A stretch of 64,000 nt of DNA from Lonicera japonica (Eukaryota; Streptophyta; Magnoliopsida; Dipsacales; Caprifoliaceae): assembly GCA_021464415.1 (NCBI GenBank), contig CM038463.1, positions 2,108,001-2,172,000 on the forward strand, in the 5' to 3' direction. The stretch's first letter is position 1, and each line of letters starts with the position of its first letter. Positions 57,470-64,000 of this stretch are shown here, one piece after another. The translations under genes were made by a program, and so were the position numbers. The notes below the pieces were generated by a model, which had not been told where the DNA came from, searched no databases, and was given only the letters and a program-made list of their open reading frames with translations.

Positions 57470-59110
57470 TAATTATTATATATAGATATTTTATATTTGT
57501 ATCTCATATTTTGACGGATATTTTACTGTTGCACCCGACATTCTATTTTCTTTGCACCCCACCTATTTGTTGCTGTTAACTTTTACATAAAATGAAGAAA
57601 AATACCCCCAGAAATAAGAGACCACGACTACTTTGTGAAGAGGAAATAAACTAGCCGTGGTGGTGGACAAAAAACAGAGCACCAATGACTAAACCAATTT
57701 CAAACAAAAAAAGAATGTAATGCAAGTAATTGTAATAACCTTATGTAATAATCCACCTATGCTATAATAGAGCAACAAACCAATTATAAACTAACCATGG
57801 GGAGGACAAAAACAGAGCACCAAACTAATTTCAAGCAAAAAGGAATGTAATGCCAAGTTGTGCAATTTTAATTTACCTAGAAAATTCAATTAGAATGAAC
57901 ATAAGGCAATACCCATAATGTCCGAATCATTCCAAAAAAAAAAAAACATTTAATTACCATCTCCATTGTAAGTTTGTAACTATGTAAAACAAACATTTTT
58001 AGTTTCCCAAAATTGACTCAACTGATTGATTTGACCACCAAATTCAATAAATTTACATTCATCAAATTAATAATGATTAGGGTAATTTTGTAAAGAGAAG
58101 TAATCAAACGTGATTATATTCTCAATCGAGTCAAGCGAGTTAACAATAGGACAATTGTCAGAGTTGCGGAGGCAAGGGCGGATCTCGGATATTAAGGTGG
58201 GGTGGGCTACTATAAAAAGAAAAAAAATCTATTTTTTTTAGCTTTACACTTAAATAGCAAAAATTAAAGAAACCCCTACTAAAAGTTGTACTCAATTACT
58301 ATATAGAGATGGGAGATTCAGCCATAAATCCTTAAAACTTTTTGACAATTCATGAGAAGTTATAGGGCAAAACGTGGTCACTTTTTGGACTTTATTACCC
58401 CTAAATTCAACTCTTTTGGTAGCTTATGCCAATTAAGAAAATTTCTTATACATATGTGACAATCAATAAAGAAAGGAGAATTTCTTATGGATAGAAAGTC
58501 CAAATATTTGGATTTCTTGATTAAAGCTACCAAAACAAGAAATAATCTAAATTTCCAATTAAAAGTTTTACATCATTCAAATAAATTAAATATAAAGTAA
58601 ATTTTCATTGCAGCATTGCAAAAAATTTCTTGCAAATATAATAATGGGTATAGGATTATGGGTAATTGTGTGAAAGAGATTATGAAGTAGGTTCGGTTGG
58701 GCTGTTATCTTATAAAAGTATTATAAATAAATTTATCTTAAATTTTGCGTTCATGGTTTAAAATTTTTTTTTTCAATAAACCCTAACCCTAGAAAATGAA
58801 ACATAAATATGAATTTATAGATGACGATCGAGAGATTTGGGGGGGGGGGTGGGGTGGTGGTGGTGCAATTCTTATGGGCAGAAACACAACACCATTTATG
58901 CTCTAAGTTGTGAGAAGAGTTAATGAGAGGAACATAGTAGGGAATGGTGTATATCAATTGACATATATGTATGCAGCTCACGTGGCAAATTAGGGGCATT
59001 TTTGTTAATTGGTATAAAAGTTAACAGTAACTAACCTATTCCATTAAAGGTGGATCGAGTGCAAGTGCAAAGAATATAAAATACGGGGTGCAAGTACAAA
59101 ATATATGTAC
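57470..59110. mobile_element. Possible 1.6-kb element bounded by inverted repeats
   Basis: 57525-57592 (TTGCACCCGACATTC, TTCTTTGCACCCCACC, CTGTTAACTTTTA) and the reverse complement of 59018-59095 (TTGCACCCCGTATTT, TTCTTTGCACTTGCAC, CTGTTAACTTTTA) form diverged inverted repeats of 70-100 bp. Inside lie a short duplication (CAGAGCACCAA at 57676 and 57816) and a G-run at 58841-58851. Ends and TSD are not resolved. No gene recognised. Confidence 0.4.
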
Positions 59111-59268
59111 ATTCCCACTCAAAAGAGTATAGTCATCATATATTTTAAGGAAAAAAAACTATCCATTTCAAGATAATAAATAGATGAAATTTTTTTATTA
59201 AATTTGGTAGACACGATTATCATTATGAAATATCATTTCCGCTTCATCTGAAAAAAGAGTAAAATGAT
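59111..59268. other. Short flank of the Copia element
   Basis: AT-rich non-coding; ends in the left TSD CATCT at 59269-59273. Confidence 0.5.
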
Positions 59269-59273
59269 CATCT

Positions 59274-59456
59274 TGTTGTGGCAACAACTATGTTATGTCT
59301 TTCATTAGATAATTCCTTTAAATTGTGCATGAATACAATAGTACATAAAGTTTACAAGGAAGCCCAATATGGCATATAATACATAATTTACACAGTAAAA
59401 TCTCTAATATATATTCTATGTAGACGATAACATACTACATGTAATTTCCTTCAACA
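59274..59456 (-). repeat. Copia 3' LTR, 183 bp
   Basis: On the minus strand it begins TGTTGAAGGAAATTACATG directly after the polypurine tract and ends CCACAACA beside the TSD. The first 80 bp match 63364-63441 with about ten differences. Confidence 0.88.
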
Positions 59457-59470
59457 CTCCCCCTTGTGTT
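59457..59470 (-). other. Copia polypurine tract
   Basis: AACACAAGGGGGAG on the minus strand, immediately upstream of the 3' LTR start TGTTGAAGG. Confidence 0.85.
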
Positions 59471-60551
59471 AAGTCGGAGATAAAATAGTACATGTCTTAT
59501 TGTCTCATTAAAATCTTGTCAAATAACAAAAACTCTATGGAAAAAAATAACCTTGATCAAAGGGAGAAGAGTACAACATTGTGACAATTATCTTAGACTT
59601 CCTCTATTGAGTCTATACTTCCATTTGATCCTTACTTTGATCAATAGAGTTCGCACATATCGTTACCTCATTGAAAACCTTGCCAAGTAACAAAACCTAG
59701 TGAAAAAAATAAACATTGATTTAAGAAAAAGAGTATAACGTAACATCATGCGGATGTTAGATTCCTTTTTAAGTCTACACCTCCCCTTTATGTTTACATT
59801 AATCAAGGAATTTGAAAAGCTTATGCATGTATCGTTATCTCGTTAAAAAACTTACGAAGTAATAAAACCCAGTGAAAAATATAAATCTTGATTTAAGGAA
59901 AGAGTACAACATAGGTGTAAAAATTCCATCATATTTCACAGTTTCCCTTGACCATTACTTCGATCGTAGGAGTTGGGAAAGCCTAAGCACCCTTATATTT
60001 TTCACATGTTTTTCAAATATGACCTTGAGCAAAGACTTGGTGAATTAGTTTTTCATATTCTCCTTAGAGCTTTGTGTGGGCCAGAGAGATACCTAACATT
60101 AACAAGATCAATCAAGATTTTATTTGGGATTTCAATGTAAAGGGGTGGCTAGTTTAGCATCATTATTTACTTTAGATGTTGTGGTCTTATTCACTTTTTT
60201 TTCTCAGTAAGGAAAGAACAATCATAAGCCAATGGTTCATTTTAAGTTTCCAATTATCCTACGTTGGCGCTAAGCTAAATCTAGCTTAAAAAGTTAAATG
60301 AGAATGTTATGTTCGGTTGAGTATACTGTATTAAGTGCAATAATGTGCATATTACATTTAGATAGGAAATTTCATCTCCTATCACATTTTCGTAATCTTA
60401 CTTTGTATGAAATTGATCTTTCTTTTAATCCAAATTTTGATCGACCATGAAAGTGCTAATAGAATGCGATTTATCCACGTTAAATTGCTTGATTATCTTT
60501 TGGACATACGCAGTCTAGTGGATTAGTATTCTATAAGCTCGATATTCCAGA

Positions 60552-61139
60552 TTAAGATTTAGACAAAATTTGAACTTTTTCAAGATTCTTTATCTCAAAT
60601 TTAAATTTCAAGTAGCTAGTGGTATCTCTCATTTCATCAAGAGTACCTTTTATGTTCATGTCATCAACATATACAGTTACAATTGTGAATCCGGAACTTG
60701 TTTTCTTTATAAATACGCAGAGGCATAATTCATCGTTTTTATATCTCTTCCCAATCAAGTAGTCACTTGACGGGTATATCACATATATTCGGATTGTTTT
60801 AATTCGTAAATTGAGCGTTCTAATCGAATTGCAAACGCACTCCGTGATTTAGAATCACTTAACTTAGATAATGTAAGGCTATCAGGTACTTTCATGTATA
60901 TATATATATATATCTTAATCAAGATTCTTATAGAGATATGCAGTAACCACATCCATGAACTGCATTTTCAGTCCTTCGAAAACTACCAAGCTAACTAAGT
61001 AGCATAATGTCATAACATCCATTATGGGAGAATATATTTCCTCGTAGTCAATTGCATGGCGTTGTGAAAAACCTTGCGCCACAAAGACAAAATAGAATGA
61101 AATAAAAGGCTGGCCTATAAGAGAGTCATAATAAAACAC
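60552..61139 (-). pseudogene. Copia reverse transcriptase remnants
   Basis: First part (61100-60915): VAQGFSQRHAIDYEEIYSPI then MQFMDVVTAYLYKNLD, the conserved start of Copia RT. Second part (60782-60552): SDYLIGKRYKNDELCLCVFI then the YVDDM catalytic box in TVYVDDMNIKGT. The two parts are in different frames, with intervening stops. The downstream RNase H region to 59470 is too decayed to follow. It cannot be active. Confidence 0.85.
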
Positions 61140-61560
61140 GTTGTCTTAAAGTCTTTATCGTCTCCCTACGTGCGGATACTAACGACCAATAAAGTCTCCA
61201 AGATAAAACCTGTACAGCTCTCAGAAGTTTCTTCTATATGTACGTTCACAGGAAGACTAAATAGAACTAATTCGATCAAATTGCCCAACAAAATATTAAA
61301 AGTAGTATATGTCAAAGTAGTATGAAAGGAAGAGATGTTGGTGTGGGAGATAAAAGACTTGTATAATTTTTCTTGTATTAAAATGAAAGCCTCACCACCC
61401 TTTATATAGTGATAGATGTCAAGCAACTTAATAACAAAATTAAAATCATAATATTCATCTCATTAATAAAATAAAAAAAAATAAAAATAAGAGTTACAAA
61501 TATAAATTAAATCAAAATATTATACTTTAGGACTTTTTTTTTCTCATTTACGCTTTATAG
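61140..61560 (-). mobile_element. LTR-like insert between Copia integrase and RT
   Basis: The RT reading frame breaks upstream of VAQGFSQ, where unrelated sequence begins. On the minus strand this insert has a TATATAAAGGGTGG promoter-like box near 61396-61407 and CTAAAGTATAATATTTTG near 61530, similar in style to a Copia LTR. Ends and TSD were not resolved. Confidence 0.35.
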
Positions 61561-63147
61561 CAAATAATTGTTTATGTCCTACATGCTTTACATTTGGCGT
61601 GGTTAGCACTATTGGACCAAATACTTGTCTCTTTGCCAGAGAATCTAATTATATCTGGATTGTTTATTTTTATTTAAGCCAATTTTGTCCTTTGTTGATA
61701 TTTTACAACAGAGCGAGGTCCGATTAACTTACCTATCCTTGAGCAACAATGTATCATTAATGCATATGTAAAATCTTTTCATTAACTCATATGCCATCTT
61801 TTAACCCATTGAGATTTATTTATTCTCTGAAATCATTTATAACTTCGGGATGTCTTCCAATATTGATTCATGGACATAATTATAGTAAGAAATAATTTCA
61901 TAAAAGGAGTTTTTACGTTAATGATTAATTGAACAATTTGTGCCGTACTCCACCTATTTTTTTGTGAGTATTTGACGAACCAAGTGGCCTCCCTTTATTC
62001 CTTTAGGGAGCCATGGCCTCAACCACACCTCCACTAAATGGGTTGCAGCGTTTCTTTCTACGACACTGTGCCATTTTTTGGGGACTTCTAACCTTGCAGG
62101 CATATTGCATCTGGTATGTTTGATCATATTACTTTTCGATATCAGTAAACGCATTAGGCATCGAATCTGTTACATTTTAAAGATCGATTATTTTTTTTCA
62201 CTTCACTGTACGTTGTGATGTGTCACGACAATTCATGTCGTTCCTTTGAAAATTTCTTTTTCTATCTCCCCTTAACGATGTAAAGATTGTCTCATCAAAA
62301 TGACAATTTACAATTTTTAGTGGTAAAAAGATTGCCTGACAATGATTCCAAATAGCGGATTATCGTTAAGGATTTATTTTCAATGCTAATACTTAATTGT
62401 CTTAACGGATCTAATTTAGTGCGCTGTGGGGGAGCAATCGGCACATGTGCATAAAATATCAGGCTTATATTCAGTTACCAACCTTGTACGCATATAATAG
62501 TTGTCTAATATTGGGCTGAAATAAATAAGTAAAATTGTGTGCAATATTACATAAACCATGGGTATATATAGGCAATATGGTGCACATAACCAATGCCCTA
62601 TCTACCATCTATATCCTTTTGATGGTTGCTTTTGTAAAACTTTTTTGTGTATGCACATGGAGAACGTAATTTTTTACTTCGATTTTATGCAATAATCATC
62701 AAGTACTTTTGATGTAAATTCTCTAGCTTTATCGAGTCTTATAAACATGATATAGTAATCAGGATGATTAGCCTTTAAGCGTATAATATGTGCCAAGAGA
62801 TTTGTAATTGCAATATTTCTTGTATACAATTATTCAACGTGTGATCAGAATGTGTAATTATCCACCAGATCCATAAAGTACATTAAATGGTTTCGCATTC
62901 TGGATGGATTAATCCCCAAATATATCATTATATTCTTTGTAAGAATGATATATTTTATTTTAAATCTTTAGCATATAAAGATCTCGATCCTATTTTTGCT
63001 AAAGAGCAGGTTTTGAAAAATTGGATTTCGTTTCTTTGACATTGTCAATAAGGCATAATGAGAAGTGATATATTGCTTCTAGTACTTCGAAAGTCAATAA
63101 TTACTTTTGAGCATTACTATTATCAACACGTTGCAATGTGTTGAGTT
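61561..63147 (-). pseudogene. Copia integrase to linker region, heavily decayed
   Basis: Only scattered matches remain. 62154-61954 reads NMPARLEVPKKW and KGIKGG, resembling the linker between Copia integrase and RT (an N.PARIE(V/I)P block then a GRP.GSKD block). Words between 62160 and 63147 would hold the integrase core, but stops and frameshifts prevent a confident call of the DDE residues. Confidence 0.5.
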
Positions 63148-63369
63148 TTAGTCCCATTTATTTGTCACTCGGAAAAGGGATGTCCATGTAAGTACTTTAA
63201 TACATGGATCATCATGAACAGGGTGTACTAGGCAAGCATGCCAAAGTCTGTATGAGTCAGTATCCCACAACACATCGTTGGTAAGATCATAGGATTCGAC
63301 AATATTTATCGTAGTGGGGTACATTCCACTTAAATGACTCATAAGTTTCTGATATGCTCCGTAATACAT
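63148..63369 (-). pseudogene. Copia gag-pre-integrase remnant
   Basis: SGMYPTTINIVESYDLTND, VLWDTDSYRLWHACLVHPVHD and a following KVLTW.SLF block fit the gag-pre-integrase consensus (LYPTTI, then D.YRLWH.RLGHPG). The Gly-His-Pro-Gly turn is VHPVH here. Its first codons lie inside the truncated 5' LTR, showing the deletion junction near 63360. Confidence 0.8.
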
Positions 63370-63441
63370 AATTTACATATTAAAATCCCTGATACATATT
63401 TTATGTAGACGATAACACACTACGTGTAATTTCCTTCAACA
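63364..63441 (-). repeat. Truncated Copia 5' LTR (first ~78 bp)
   Basis: Matches the start of the 3' LTR (59379-59456) and then changes directly into the gag-pre-integrase coding remnant. The outer end and TSD are intact. Confidence 0.85.
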
Positions 63442-63446
63442 CATCT

Positions 63447-63660
63447 AAAGTTTTAACAGTTGACAATGAATACACATCAATTTTTTATTATACACTCATT
63501 TCTAGATTGAATTTTTTTTGATGAAGTTTGCAATTATTGTAGATGATCTTCTCATCATGGAGAATGCCTCTACAAAATTTCATAAAAATAATTATTAGGG
63601 TGATTTTGTAAAGATCGAGAAGTAATCGGACCTGATTAAAAATTGTTAATTTGTACATGG
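63447..63660. other. Flank between Copia element and duplicated block
   Basis: Non-coding. 63588-63645 (ATTAGGGTGATTTTGTAAAG, GAGAAGTAATC) resembles 58073-58120 (ATTAGGGTAATTTTGTAAAG, GAGAAGTAATC), so a further repeat links these two places. Confidence 0.5.
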
Positions 63661-63939
63661 AAAGTTAAATTGCGTAGCTGTTTTGTTAGTTAAATGACAA
63701 ATTTTCAAGGAGCCGATGGATGTAGTTTTTGCTAAAACTGTTGGAGTAAATAAATATCCTTTTGGAATAATCAAAGAAAATCTCATCTTTTTATTCAGAA
63801 AATTGTAATAAATAACATTCAACGGAAATTAAAGTCTCTTGTATTTACAAGGATATATATGCCGCAATGGATACGGATTGAATACAGGACACAGATCCAA
63901 ATAAAAGGTAAAGGAATTTGTCATCTCTGATCGATCCTC
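63661..63939 (-). repeat. Duplicated 3' flank of the DUF761 gene, copy 2
   Basis: Direct copy of 51091-51386 with few differences (for example TTCAAGG for TTCATGG) and a deletion of about 18 bp near 63917. Confidence 0.92.
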
Positions 63940-64000
63940 TCATTGCACTGATGGTAAGGATATCTGTCTTTGTAGTTTTATTTGCTGGTAGAATTTAGCT
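63940..64000 (-). CDS. DUF761 paralogue, 3' end only (runs off right edge)
   Basis: The last 20 codons before the stop read AKFYQQIKLQRQISLPSVQ, identical to the DUF761 gene at 51387-51914 except Pro for Leu near the C-terminus (SLPSVQ against SLLSVQ). The gene continues beyond the window on the minus strand. Whether the rest is intact cannot be seen. The direct orientation and 12.57-kb offset indicate a segmental or tandem duplication, with the Copia element and other insertions now between the copies. Confidence 0.85.
   Translation of the reverse strand, partial: AKFYQQIKLQRQISLPSVQ

Larger units (their letters stand above)
59274..63441 (-). mobile_element. Ty1-Copia retrotransposon, internally deleted, perfect TSD
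   Basis: Minus-strand element. The 3' LTR is 59274-59456 (183 bp, TGTTGTGG to CCTTCAACA on the plus strand). The same CCTTCAACA terminus recurs at 63433-63441. CATCT flanks both sides (59269-59273, 63442-63446), an exact 5-bp TSD. Next to the 3' LTR is the polypurine tract AACACAAGGGGGAG (minus strand). The coding remnants follow Copia order: gag-pre-integrase, integrase region, reverse transcriptase. Most of the 5' LTR, primer-binding site, gag and protease are deleted. Confidence 0.92.

Noticed and set aside
58751..58999. 82-codon minus-strand ORF
   Set aside because: Crosses a poly-C run coding Pro repeats, no conserved features.

Overview
The window is nuclear DNA of a flowering plant, most likely a eudicot. 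It is AT-rich, its one large gene has many short exons with GT..AG introns, and the rest is dense plant transposon debris: Mutator-like elements (MULEs), PIF/Harbinger, Stowaway and hAT MITEs, Copia and Gypsy LTR elements and a TRIM. I cannot name the species.

Ordinary host genes are few. (1) A complete CTP synthase gene on the plus strand (41186-49719) has 22 coding exons and 562 codons plus stop; all joins are in phase and the catalytic residues are intact. (2) A DUF1645-family gene lies on the minus strand (30598-29413). Its conserved N-terminus is in a different frame from the rest, separated by one extra base near 30463. (3) A short DUF761-family gene lies on the minus strand (51914-51387). 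The 3' end and downstream flank of a second copy begin at the right edge (63661-64000), so this locus was duplicated. An RNase H-like (RVT_3) fragment sits at 35598-35924.

1-9.6 kb is a nested transposon graveyard: a two-copy non-autonomous family with an internal palindrome array, Gypsy remnants (primer-binding site, protease, LTR-like direct repeats), and a 4.9-kb MULE (4090-8987) with about 200-bp terminal inverted repeats (TIRs), a 9-bp target-site duplication (TSD) matching at 8 positions, and a decayed transposase. 10-14.4 kb has a hAT MITE, a 2-kb solo LTR and a probable Helitron.

14.4-28.6 kb is the most unusual part: a pair of about 300-bp inverted repeats made of hairpin modules encloses 14.2 kb. 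On the minus strand this holds, in order, a MURA-type transposase (decayed), a plant mobile domain (PMD) protein (decayed, with an expanded minisatellite) and an intact two-exon 154-codon ORF of unknown family. A 2.65-kb solo LTR with a perfect TSD later inserted into its left arm. I read this as one very large MULE with a PMD gene and an extra accessory gene.

Right of the CTP synthase and DUF761 genes lie hairpin-rich MITEs, a 1.17-kb non-autonomous MULE with a perfect 9-bp TSD, and a Copia element (59274-63441) with a perfect 5-bp TSD that has lost most of its 5' LTR, gag and protease. Small elements also lie inside CTP synthase introns (a 285-bp TRIM in intron 18, a Stowaway MITE in intron 21), and four Harbinger-type MITEs crowd the 2 kb upstream of its promoter.
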